Shown: one piece after another, positions 17,151-24,202 of the stretch
Layout: every line of letters starts with the position of its first letter
Numbering within the stretch: position 1 is the first letter of the stretch
Source of the DNA: CAYZZU01 sp964483105
Lineage (GTDB): Bacteria; CG2-30-53-67
Direction: 5' to 3'
Length of the DNA stretch: 33,676 nt
NCBI GenBank assembly: GCA_964483105.1
Contig: CAYZZU010000027.1
Coordinates: 1-33,676 of the forward strand
Position numbers and translations under genes: made by a program
The notes under the pieces: generated by a model
What the model was told of the DNA's origin: nothing
Seen by the model: the letters and a program-made list of their open reading frames with translations, nothing else
Database searches by the model: none

Positions 17151-18471
17151 CGAAGAGCCTTTCCGCAGGCTTCTGAAGAAGGAACTGACGCGGAAAGGGT
17201 TTGACGTGGAGGTGGCCGCGGAAGGGAATGAGGCTCTCCGGATGCTGCGGGAGAACAACTATCATGTTGTTCTTCTGGACATTCTCATGCCGGGGCTCGA
17301 CGGGGTCTCGGTCATGAAGACTCTTCAGAAGGATCCGTCGGCGCCTCCGGTGATTGTCCTGACCGGAAAGGCCACGATCGAGACCGCGGTGGAGGCCATG
17401 AAGAACGGGGCCTATGACTATCTCACGAAACCGTACAAGCTGGACGAACTGGAGATCGTCATCAACCGTGCCTGTGAATACGGGAAACTTCGTTTCAAGA
17501 ATCGGCTTTTGCAACAGGGGTTGATCCGCAAGGAATCTCCGGTCAAGCTGCGCGGCGGAAGCCGGCAGATCCGGGAGCTTCTGACCCTGATCCGCAAGAT
17601 CGCCCCGACGGATTCCACGGTCCTGATTCAGGGAGAGAGCGGCACGGGCAAGGAGCTTGTAGCCAACACGATCTGGCAGCACAGCCTGAGGCAATCCCTT
17701 CCTTTTATCGCCTTGAATTGCGCGACCCTTTCGGAAAATTTAATGGAGTCGGAGCTTTTCGGCCATGAGAAGGGTGCCTTTACCAACGCCCATCAGGCGA
17801 AGTACGGAATCGTCGAGGTGGCGGACAAAGGGACCCTTTTTCTCGACGAGATTGCGGAGATGCCGATCGGGTTGCAGGCGAAACTGCTTCGTTTCCTTGA
17901 TTCCGGTGAATTCCGCCGTGTGGGAGGGAACAAGACCCTCAAGGTGGATGTCCGGGTGATCGCGGCAACCAACCGTGATCTCAAGGAACATGTCGAAGGG
18001 GGGAAATTCCGGGAGGATCTCTTTTATCGTCTGAATGTGATCAATATCAACGTTCCTCCGTTGCGGGAGAGGAGAAAGGACATCGCGGAACTGGCGCGGT
18101 TCTTTGTTGAGAAATATTCCCAAAAGGTCGCCAAGCCAGTCTCGGGCATCCGGGAGGAGGCTCTGAAGTTTCTCCGGAGTTATGTATGGCCCGGTAACGT
18201 CCGGGAACTGGAGAACGAGATGGAGCGTGCCGTGATCCTTTGTGATTCAGAGGAGATCGGGCCCGAGGACCTTTCCATCATCAGCGGGAAGGCCCCGGTG
18301 CCGGAGAATTCTTTCCCGATGCTTGAAGAGATGGAAAAGAACTATATCGAGAAGGTGCTGCGGGAAACGAACGGCAATCAGACCCGGGCCAGCCAGATCC
18401 TGGGAATCAATCGCAAGACCCTCTATCTGAAACTCAAGAAGTATCATATCGAGTGGACGCCTGAATCGTGA
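17125..18471 (+). CDS. Sigma-54 dependent response regulator (NtrC family)
   Basis: A 448-residue regulator. The receiver domain covers residues 1-115 with the acceptor D52 (VVLLDILMPGLDG). The AAA+ domain (about 140-375) has Walker A GESGTGKE and the arginine-finger and sensor regions intact. A Fis-type helix-turn-helix ends the protein (NQTRASQILGINRKTLYLKL). The sigma-54 contacting loop reads GAFTNA (217-222) instead of GAFTGA, with Asn at position 221. The ATG at 17125 follows AAGGGAG inside the kinase gene. A strong -24/-12 promoter lies 190 bp downstream, making the following operon the obvious target (inference). Confidence 0.94.
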   Translation: MARLLVVDDEEPFRRLLKKELTRKGFDVEVAAEGNEALRMLRENNYHVVLLDILMPGLDGVSVMKTLQKDPSAPPVIVLTGKATIETAVEAMKNGAYDYLTKPYKLDELEIVINRACEYGKLRFKNRLLQQGLIRKESPVKLRGGSRQIRELLTLIRKIAPTDSTVLIQGESGTGKELVANTIWQHSLRQSLPFIALNCATLSENLMESELFGHEKGAFTNAHQAKYGIVEVADKGTLFLDEIAEMPIGLQAKLLRFLDSGEFRRVGGNKTLKVDVRVIAATNRDLKEHVEGGKFREDLFYRLNVININVPPLRERRKDIAELARFFVEKYSQKVAKPVSGIREEALKFLRSYVWPGNVRELENEMERAVILCDSEEIGPEDLSIISGKAPVPENSFPMLEEMEKNYIEKVLRETNGNQTRASQILGINRKTLYLKLKKYHIEWTPES

Positions 18472-18491
18472 TGCTTCTTTCTTTCCCGCTT

Positions 18492-18509
18492 CTCCCGGAC
18501 GACAGGGAG
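18492..18509 (+). terminator. Weak hairpin after the response regulator gene
   Basis: CTCCC (18492-18496) and GGGAG (18505-18509) form a five-base stem with an eight-base loop 20 bp after the stop codon. There is no proper T-run, so termination here is doubtful. Confidence 0.2.
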
Positions 18510-18559
18510 TCCCTTCTGCAGGACCGTGCCGGTCCGATGCCGTGAGTCTGAGTAATTTT

Positions 18560-18577
18560 TCCCCTCCACGTGGGGGA
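18560..18577. promoter_or_regulatory. Candidate upstream activator site for the sigma-54 promoter
   Basis: A G/C-rich dyad reads CC-T-CCACGTGG-G-GG around a perfect CCACGTGG core (18566-18573). It sits 110-125 bp upstream of the predicted start, the usual distance for an NtrC-type enhancer. Further dyads closer to the promoter are CCCC/GGGG (18625-18640) and AGGGGAGACCCCT (18636-18648). Assignment to a specific regulator is a guess. Confidence 0.35.
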
Positions 18578-18659
18578 TTATTACACCATCCTACCATGAA
18601 TCCTGCTGCTTCATTCTGATTCAGCCCCATATATCAGGGGAGACCCCTCCAGTACGACA

Positions 18660-18677
18660 ATGGCACGGGATTTGCTT
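18660..18677 (+). promoter_or_regulatory. Sigma-54 (-24/-12) promoter of the methyltransferase operon
   Basis: TGGCACG, four bases, then TTTGCTT matches the consensus TGGCACG-N4-TTGCW. The -24 GG is at 18662-18663 and the -12 GC at 18674-18675, with the invariant ten bases between. Transcription should start about 12 bases after the GC, near 18687, almost at the ATG of the first gene (18689), so that message would be nearly leaderless. Confidence 0.85.
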
Positions 18678-18688
18678 ATTGTCTGGAC

Positions 18689-19042
18689 ATGAACGCAATT
18701 CTTGTTTGTACAGACGACCCGATCCTGATGAAATCTCTTTCCGGTGTCCTGCGGGAGGATGGCTTCACCGTGGATCCGGTGGAGCATACGGCGCTCGCCG
18801 TACAGATGGCCTTCCGGAAACGGTATGCCGTGGTGATCATCGATTCGGAATGTATCGGCCTTTCCGCCATGGCTGCCGCCCGGATGATCAACAGCGTCGC
18901 GGCCGATACCGAGGTACTCCTTGTGGGTGAGCCTGCGGGTTCGGAGAACACGGTCACGGTCGGGAAGCCCCTCGACCTGGAGGAGGTTCGTCGGGTGATT
19001 CGGAATATTCAGGAATTCAAAACCACAGAAAGGAGAGTCTGA
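18689..19042 (+). CDS. Stand-alone receiver-domain protein
   Basis: A 117-residue protein that is just a CheY-like receiver with no output domain. D9/D10 form the acidic pocket, D52 (VVIIDSEC) is the phospho-acceptor, and K93 lies in VGKPL. The usual Thr/Ser after strand four appears to be Gly80, so signalling may be altered. It is the first gene of the sigma-54 operon and its TGA overlaps the ATG of the next gene (ATGA). There is no ribosome binding site upstream, fitting a nearly leaderless message. A role as phosphate sink or feedback partner for the upstream kinase is possible (inference). Confidence 0.7.
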   Translation: MNAILVCTDDPILMKSLSGVLREDGFTVDPVEHTALAVQMAFRKRYAVVIIDSECIGLSAMAAARMINSVAADTEVLLVGEPAGSENTVTVGKPLDLEEVRRVIRNIQEFKTTERRV

Positions 19043-20076
19043 TGCCAATGACACCCAGGGAAATGATCATCGAGGCCTTCAAGGGGGGGAAGCCTGAGCG
19101 GGTTCCCGTAACACTGTTCGGAGGCGGGATGTGGAGCATCAAGGATTATGGTTCTTCTTTCGAAGAACTGTCCCGGGACGCTGCAAGGATGACCGATATG
19201 TTGGTGGCCTCGGCTGAAAGATTGCTCTGCGATATCGTGTATGCCGGGTCGGGTTACAACAACTTCCATGCCTCCGCATTGGGCGGGGCCATCAAGTTCC
19301 GGGAGATGGGTGCACCCGACCTCAGAGAGCACCTGGTCGACGGTCCGGAGGATCTGGAAAAGCTGGAGTTATCATACCTGGACCGGGACGAGGTCATCGG
19401 TGTGGTTCGGGAAGCGGTGAGACAGACCCGGGAGAAGATTGGTGATGAATACGTGGTGACGATGACGGCCTGGGGGCCTTTTACCCTGGCCGCGAGGCTG
19501 GTCGGCGAAGAGACCATGATGAAGGCTACCTTCAAGAAACCGGATTTTGTTTTTCAGACGATTGATTTTGTCACGGATCTTCTGATCCATCTTTATAAAC
19601 CGCTGGTGGAGGATCAGGTTCTGGAGGTGATTACTCTGGCCGACCCGACGGCGTCGGGGGATCTGATTTCAAAGAAACAGTTTGAAAAGTTCGCCGTACC
19701 CGCCCTGAAAAAATTCACAAACTGGGCCAAAGCCGCGGGGGCGTACACTTTAGTTCATATCTGTGGAAACACGAGTGACCGTCTTGAACTCATGCCCGCG
19801 ACCGGAGCCGACTGCATCAGTCTGGACCATAAAACCGATATCGCGAAGGCCAAGGCGATCCTTCACGGCAAGATGTGTTTCGCGGGGAATGTGGACCCGG
19901 TGGGGGTCCTGCTCCAGGGGTCGGTCCGGCAGGTCGAAGAAGCTTGCCGGAACGTGATCGAGACCGCGGGTACCGATGGGGGGTTCATTCTGATGCCCGG
20001 TTGTGATATTCCGCCCACTGTACCCTATGAAAACGTCCGGAAGTTTATCCAGGTCGCAAGAGAGTGGACGCTTTGA
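19042..20076 (+). CDS. UroD/MtaA-family corrinoid methyltransferase, paralog 1
   Basis: A 344-residue TIM-barrel protein of the uroporphyrinogen decarboxylase superfamily. It is of the methyltransferase branch, not the haem enzyme: the zinc site of MtaA/MtbA (methylcobamide:coenzyme M methyltransferase) is intact as H239-x-C241 (HICG) and C321 (PGCDIPPTVP). In that family zinc activates a thiol, usually coenzyme M, for methyl transfer to or from a corrinoid protein. Substrate here is unknown. A related protein and a corrinoid protein lie in the same operon, along with coenzyme M synthesis genes. It could be the enzyme that loads the methyl group from an outside donor, or a thiol methyltransferase. 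The start overlaps the receiver gene, with AAAGGAGAG upstream. Confidence 0.87.
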   Translation: MPMTPREMIIEAFKGGKPERVPVTLFGGGMWSIKDYGSSFEELSRDAARMTDMLVASAERLLCDIVYAGSGYNNFHASALGGAIKFREMGAPDLREHLVDGPEDLEKLELSYLDRDEVIGVVREAVRQTREKIGDEYVVTMTAWGPFTLAARLVGEETMMKATFKKPDFVFQTIDFVTDLLIHLYKPLVEDQVLEVITLADPTASGDLISKKQFEKFAVPALKKFTNWAKAAGAYTLVHICGNTSDRLELMPATGADCISLDHKTDIAKAKAILHGKMCFAGNVDPVGVLLQGSVRQVEEACRNVIETAGTDGGFILMPGCDIPPTVPYENVRKFIQVAREWTL

Positions 20077-20238
20077 TGAGGAAGAAAGGAGGTGATTGGA
20101 CGCGATGAGTCTCCGGGGTCGACCGCCGGGCGTTTGGGTGAGGAGAGTGTCATGGGAAGTTTCTGGGAAGAACTGAAAAAAATGTTTGTTCGGACCTCGA
20201 ATTCCGGAGGCGCCGGACGGCAAGGGAGGAGAGCCGCC

Positions 20239-20685
20239 ATGTCTGAAGAAAAAAAGATGACCGTCGAAGAAGTCAACCGGTATATGGAAGAAAAGTGCGG
20301 ATTTGTCCCCAGGATGTTCAAGATCATCAATACCGTGACGCCGGAGCCGGGGAAGACCTTCGCCGATTTTTATGCGTCGATCTTCGGAGACGGCGCGCTT
20401 TCCAAGGCGGTGAAGGAATTGATGTTCATGTCAGGCGGAGTCGCATACTGTTCGCCGCGTTGTATCGTCCATGTGGTTCCCGCGATCAATGCCGGGGCGA
20501 CTTCCGAGCAGGTTTTTGAAGCCGCGGCGGTTGGGATGATTCTGGCCGGTTTTGTGCCCGGCGGGCCGGGGATTCCCTATGCGTTCGAGTATGCCCTGAA
20601 ATGTATTGATATCGACGCCAAATTCCGGAAGGGGGAGGAATGGGAGTATCTGCCGCAACCCCGATTTGATCATGGCGTTTACTGA
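20239..20685 (+). CDS. Carboxymuconolactone-decarboxylase-like (AhpD-fold) protein
   Basis: A 148-residue, all-helical CMD-family protein. AhpD-type members carry CxxCxxxH; here the site reads CSPRCIVH, with the outer C and H in register but the second Cys shifted by one position. GMILAGFVPGGPGIPYAFEYAL is typical of CMD proteins. Two starts are credible. ATG 20239, chosen here, has AAGGGAGGAG seven bases upstream; ATG 20152 would add 29 residues and has GAGGAG. A perfect AAGGAGGTGAT at 20086-20096 has no fitting in-frame start. Role in the methyltransferase operon is unknown; a redox or thiol function is a guess. Confidence 0.75.
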   Translation: MSEEKKMTVEEVNRYMEEKCGFVPRMFKIINTVTPEPGKTFADFYASIFGDGALSKAVKELMFMSGGVAYCSPRCIVHVVPAINAGATSEQVFEAAAVGMILAGFVPGGPGIPYAFEYALKCIDIDAKFRKGEEWEYLPQPRFDHGVY

Positions 20686-20697
20686 CTAAGACCGGCC

Positions 20698-20722
20698 GGA
20701 TGGGGGGGTATCCCCCCCATCC
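20698..20722 (+). promoter_or_regulatory. Perfect G/C-rich hairpin inside the operon
   Basis: GGATGGGGGGG (20698-20708) and CCCCCCCATCC (20712-20722) form an 11-bp perfect stem with a three-base loop TAT. It lies in the 105-bp gap between the CMD-like and MtrH genes. No T-run follows, so it is more likely an mRNA-stability or partial read-through element than a terminator. Confidence 0.65.
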
Positions 20723-20790
20723 TCCTGGGAAGATGCGCCTTGAATCTTGAGGGGTCCTTCAGGATGAGGCCTGAAAAATGGGAGCAATGA

Positions 20791-21753
20791 ATGTTTCAGT
20801 TCACGACAGAGCAGAAGGTATTTCAGATCGGAGGATTTCAGGTAGGGGGACAACCGGGTGAGCGTCCGCCGCTCCTGATTGCCTCCATGTTTCACAACAA
20901 GGACCGCGTCCTGAAGGACCGGAAGGGAAACTTCGACCGGGGAAAGGCCGCGGAGCTCATCAGAACACAGGAGGAATTAAGCCTTGCGACGGGAATTCCC
21001 TCCATGGTGGCCATGGTGGCGAACACACCGGAAGAGGCGAAGATCTATATCGATTTTTATCTGGAGACGACCGATATGCCCTTCGGGATTGATATGTGGG
21101 TCGCCGAAAAAAGGGCCAAGGCCACCGAATATGTAGCCCGACTCGGATTGCAGGACAAGTTTCTATACAACAGTATCACACCCTGGGACAAGGACATCAA
21201 GGGGCAGGTGCAGAGGCTGCAGGATCTCGGGATTCGGCACGTGATCCTGCAGGCCTTTGATGACAACGATCAGAGTCCGAAGGGTCGGCTGACCTCTCTG
21301 GAACGTCTTCTGGATCAGGGGGCCGGGGAGTTTGAGTCCGTGCTGGTGGACACGTCGGTCATGAACCTTCCATCCACTTCCTTTTCCCTGATTGCCAATC
21401 GGTTGATCAAGGAAAAACTGGGTCTGGCGTGCGGCAGCGCATATTCCAATGGAACACACATGTGGAAGGAAGCGAAGACTGCCTGGGGACTGGCCGGTTT
21501 TCAATCCATGGATGCGGTGGCGCAGGGTATGTCATCGGCCCTCTGGAGCGATTTCAATCTGTACGGTCCGATCGTAACGGCGCCGAGGATTTTCCCCGCC
21601 GTGGCGACCGCTCACATACTCCTCTCCACCCTGGTTTACGATGAAACGGGCCGGATTGCGGAAAATGAAAATCTCCCCATCCGGAAACATTTCCCGGATT
21701 TCATCGAGAAAGTCGTGACCGGCGGTGCGAGAAAAAAGTCCGTGGCAAAGTAA
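20791..21753 (+). CDS. MtrH/MtgA-family methylcorrinoid:tetrahydrofolate methyltransferase
   Basis: A 320-residue TIM-barrel protein matching MtrH, the subunit of archaeal methyl-H4MPT:coenzyme M methyltransferase that handles the pterin side. Its bacterial relative MtgA of Desulfitobacterium moves methyl from a corrinoid protein to tetrahydrofolate. Matching stretches include FDRGKAAELIRTQEELS, ANTPEEAKIYIDFYLE, the DKFLYNSITPWDKD region and a C-terminal barrel half. No other Mtr subunit is present, so a soluble MtgA-like role is expected: delivering methyl groups to the folate/Wood-Ljungdahl pathway, or the reverse. The start has GGGAG upstream. It lies between the CMD-like gene and UroD paralog 2. 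Confidence 0.9.
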   Translation: MFQFTTEQKVFQIGGFQVGGQPGERPPLLIASMFHNKDRVLKDRKGNFDRGKAAELIRTQEELSLATGIPSMVAMVANTPEEAKIYIDFYLETTDMPFGIDMWVAEKRAKATEYVARLGLQDKFLYNSITPWDKDIKGQVQRLQDLGIRHVILQAFDDNDQSPKGRLTSLERLLDQGAGEFESVLVDTSVMNLPSTSFSLIANRLIKEKLGLACGSAYSNGTHMWKEAKTAWGLAGFQSMDAVAQGMSSALWSDFNLYGPIVTAPRIFPAVATAHILLSTLVYDETGRIAENENLPIRKHFPDFIEKVVTGGARKKSVAK

Positions 21754-21792
21754 CGTGGGAGATGAAAATTTTGCGTGAAAGGAGAAAACGTT

Positions 21793-22824
21793 TTGGGTGA
21801 AACAATGACTTCAAAGGAAAGGGTCCTGAAACTCTTCCGGGGAGAGAAGACGGATCGGCCCGCGTGTTTCAGCGGGATGGGGAATATTACCACCCAGGGT
21901 CTGGAAAAGCTGGGATACAAGTTTGCCCAGGTGCATCTGGACGCGAAACAGATGGCCGAAACCGCGGCTACGACGCCGGAACTTTTCGGTTTCGACTGCT
22001 GTGTGCTCCCCTTTGATCTGTGCGTGGAAGCGGAGGCGCTTGGTTGCAGGATCAATACCTACGCGCACTCCGACGGGTTGCTCTACCCGACCATCAAGGA
22101 GAAACTGATCCATAACGAGGACGAGATGGAGATTGCCATCCCCGGGGACCTGATCGGGCGGGGACGGATCCCGCTCATGCGGGAGGCGATCGGGCTGGCC
22201 AGAGAGATCGTCCAGGACCGGGTCCCTGTGGGGTCCTACCTGCTTGGGCCGTTTACCCTGGCGGGGCAGATCATGGAATTGAACGACCTCTTGAAACTTT
22301 CTTTCAAGAAACCGGACAAGGTGTCGAAACTCCTGCAGGATCTGACCTGCGTTATCGTGGCGGTCGCGGCGGAGTATGAAAGGGCCGGAGTGGATTACCT
22401 GACAGTCCGGGAGATGGGCGCCACGTCGGATGTTCTGAGCCCGAGGCTCTTTAAAAAGCTGATTTTCCCGCCGTTAAAGAGTGTTTTTGATCAGATTCAT
22501 GTCCCGAGTGTCCTGCATATCTGTGGAAAGACCAACGATATTGCGGGTTTTATGACTGAAACCGGAGCCGGTGCCATCAGCGTGGATCAGAAAAACGATG
22601 TGGTGGAGACCCGGAAGAAGCTCGGGAGCGATACGCTGATCTTTGGCAATTATGATCCCTACAATGTGCTGGTTTCGGGAGATGTGGAAACGGTCCGTGA
22701 GACGATGAAACAATGCCTGGATGACGGGGTCAGCGCGGTCTGGCCCGGTTGTGACATCTGGCCGACGGTCCCGCCTGAAAATTTCAAGGCGATGATGGAT
22801 ACAATTCGAGAGTATAGGGGGTAA
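21793..22824 (+). CDS. UroD/MtaA-family methylcobamide:thiol methyltransferase, paralog 2
   Basis: A 343-residue protein of the MtaA branch. It has the zinc ligands H242-x-C244 (HICG) and C320 (PGCDIWPTVPPEN), plus the MtaA-like opening TSKERVLKLFRGEKTDRPAC. In methanogens MtaA moves the methyl group from a corrinoid protein to coenzyme M. It sits two bases upstream of a corrinoid protein gene, the classical partner, and in the same operon as coenzyme M synthesis genes. A TTG at 21793 is chosen because AAAGGAG lies eight bases upstream. ATG 21805 and GTG 21775 are less well supported alternatives. I consider this the better candidate for the coenzyme M-dependent step. Confidence 0.87.
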   Translation: MGETMTSKERVLKLFRGEKTDRPACFSGMGNITTQGLEKLGYKFAQVHLDAKQMAETAATTPELFGFDCCVLPFDLCVEAEALGCRINTYAHSDGLLYPTIKEKLIHNEDEMEIAIPGDLIGRGRIPLMREAIGLAREIVQDRVPVGSYLLGPFTLAGQIMELNDLLKLSFKKPDKVSKLLQDLTCVIVAVAAEYERAGVDYLTVREMGATSDVLSPRLFKKLIFPPLKSVFDQIHVPSVLHICGKTNDIAGFMTETGAGAISVDQKNDVVETRKKLGSDTLIFGNYDPYNVLVSGDVETVRETMKQCLDDGVSAVWPGCDIWPTVPPENFKAMMDTIREYRG

Positions 22825-22826
22825 AA

Positions 22827-23516
22827 ATGGCATCCGAAGAAAAGACGAAGGAGATCCTGGAGAAACTCAGGAGCGCAGTGATCGAGTATGATGAAGACGC
22901 GGCCAAGGAGGGCGCCCAGGAAGCCCTGGATGAGGGGGTGAACCCCAACGACGCCATTTTTGATGGTCTGGTCAGCGGGATGCAGGAGGTCGGTCGGCTT
23001 TTTGAAGCGCAGGAATATTTTGTTCCGGAACTGCTGATGTGCGCGGATGCCCTCTATGCCGGTCTGGACATCCTGAAACCCCATGTTCAGAAGATCGATA
23101 TGGGCGTGAAGGGGGCCGTCGTGATCGGTACGGTGGAAGGAGACGTTCATGATATCGGGAAGAATATCGTGAAAATGATGTTTGACGTGGCCGGGTTTAC
23201 CGTCTATGACCTCGGACGCGATGTGCCTCTGGACAAGTTTGTGGAGGAACAGCTCAAGACCGACTCCGATCTGGTCTGTCTGTCGGCCATGATGACCACA
23301 ACGATGGTGGGGATGCAGAAGGTCATCCAGGATATCCGGGCGAAGAATCCCAATGTCAAGATCATGATCGGTGGTGCGCCGGTATCGCAGGATGCGGCCG
23401 ACAAGTGGGGGGCCGACGGTTATGCCGATGACGCGACGAACGCGCTTGCGGACGCGATCAATATGATCGGAGCTTTGAAGAAGCTGAAGGAAGAGGCCGA
23501 GGCCAATCAGGAATAA
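22827..23516 (+). CDS. Methyltransferase corrinoid protein (MtaC/MtbC/MtmC family)
   Basis: A 229-residue cobamide-binding protein, the usual size. An N-terminal four-helix cap domain (about 1-92, with DGLVSGMQEVGRLFEAQEYF) precedes a Rossmann-like B12 domain. The lower-ligand motif is D106-V-H108-D-I-G111, where H108 coordinates cobalt. The SAMMTTTMVGMQKVI and GGAPVSQDAADKWGADGY stretches are also typical. It would shuttle the methyl group between the methyltransferases encoded next to it and is reactivated by the RACo-like protein downstream. A gap of two bases precedes it, and its TAA overlaps the next ATG (TAATG). Confidence 0.95.
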   Translation: MASEEKTKEILEKLRSAVIEYDEDAAKEGAQEALDEGVNPNDAIFDGLVSGMQEVGRLFEAQEYFVPELLMCADALYAGLDILKPHVQKIDMGVKGAVVIGTVEGDVHDIGKNIVKMMFDVAGFTVYDLGRDVPLDKFVEEQLKTDSDLVCLSAMMTTTMVGMQKVIQDIRAKNPNVKIMIGGAPVSQDAADKWGADGYADDATNALADAINMIGALKKLKEEAEANQE

Positions 23517-24202
23517 TGGAATCCATTCTAAGGGAAAGCCTGTTGAAGGCGGGTGCGACGGTTGTGGGGTTTGCCTCCGTTGAAGATTCCGTGGAGGGGG
23601 AGATCCGTCATTTGTCCCGCGCCCTTTCCATCGGGATCCGTGGAAAGCTCAGAGGGGATGTCCTGCTTGAATTGAAAGGTCTTCAGAAGCGGGCTGCCTT
23701 GTTTTTAAAACGGAGAGGTTACCGATATCTCTGTATACCACCGGATTCGGACCGGATCCGGGATACCTTCATCTCCCGGCTGTATCCGCTTCTGAACCAC
23801 AAAATGGCGGCGACGTGCGCGGGGATTGGCTGGATCGGAAGGAATGGACTCCTGATCAGCAGGAAGTATGGCCCCCGTCTTGCTCTGGCCACGGTTCTGA
23901 CGGACGCGCCTTTGCGACCGGATTCTCCCGTGATGCGGAGCCGATGCGGGCAGTGCAGCCTCTGTGTTCAACACTGTCCCGCCGGGGCCATTACCGGTGA
24001 ATCCTGGTCGAGAAGCGATCCCTTTCCGGATCTGATTCATACCGATCGCTGCCGGAAGTACAAACGGCGGACCCGATCGGTGAGCGGAAGACCCAACTGT
24101 GGCCTTTGTATCAATATCTGTCCCTATGGACGGGAAAAGTGGAGGAAATTGGATGAGTGTGAAACACAGAGTAATCTTTCAGCCGTCGGGGAGCCGGGGT
24201 GA
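23516..24202 (+). CDS. QueG-like double 4Fe-4S protein
   Basis: A 228-residue protein related to epoxyqueuosine reductase QueG/COG1600. CAGIGWIGRNGLLI (101-114) is the family signature, and two ferredoxin-like cluster motifs follow: C144, C147, C150, C154 and C179, C195, C198, C202. It is much shorter than QueG (about 350 residues), so most of the cobalamin-binding N-terminal domain and the C-terminal repeats are missing or reduced. Embedded between the corrinoid protein and its activator, it is more likely an electron donor that reduces inactive Co(II) corrinoid than a tRNA-modifying enzyme (inference). It overlaps the activator gene by 50 bases. Confidence 0.8.
   Translation: MESILRESLLKAGATVVGFASVEDSVEGEIRHLSRALSIGIRGKLRGDVLLELKGLQKRAALFLKRRGYRYLCIPPDSDRIRDTFISRLYPLLNHKMAATCAGIGWIGRNGLLISRKYGPRLALATVLTDAPLRPDSPVMRSRCGQCSLCVQHCPAGAITGESWSRSDPFPDLIHTDRCRKYKRRTRSVSGRPNCGLCINICPYGREKWRKLDECETQSNLSAVGEPG

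Noticed and set aside
16320..17258. 312-codon frame on the minus strand
   Set aside because: It is antisense to the kinase and response regulator genes, whose H, N and G boxes are well conserved.
19042..22824. Uroporphyrinogen decarboxylases of haem synthesis
   Set aside because: Both proteins keep the H-x-C...C zinc site and PGCDxxPTVP of the methyltransferase branch, and lie next to a corrinoid protein and MtrH.
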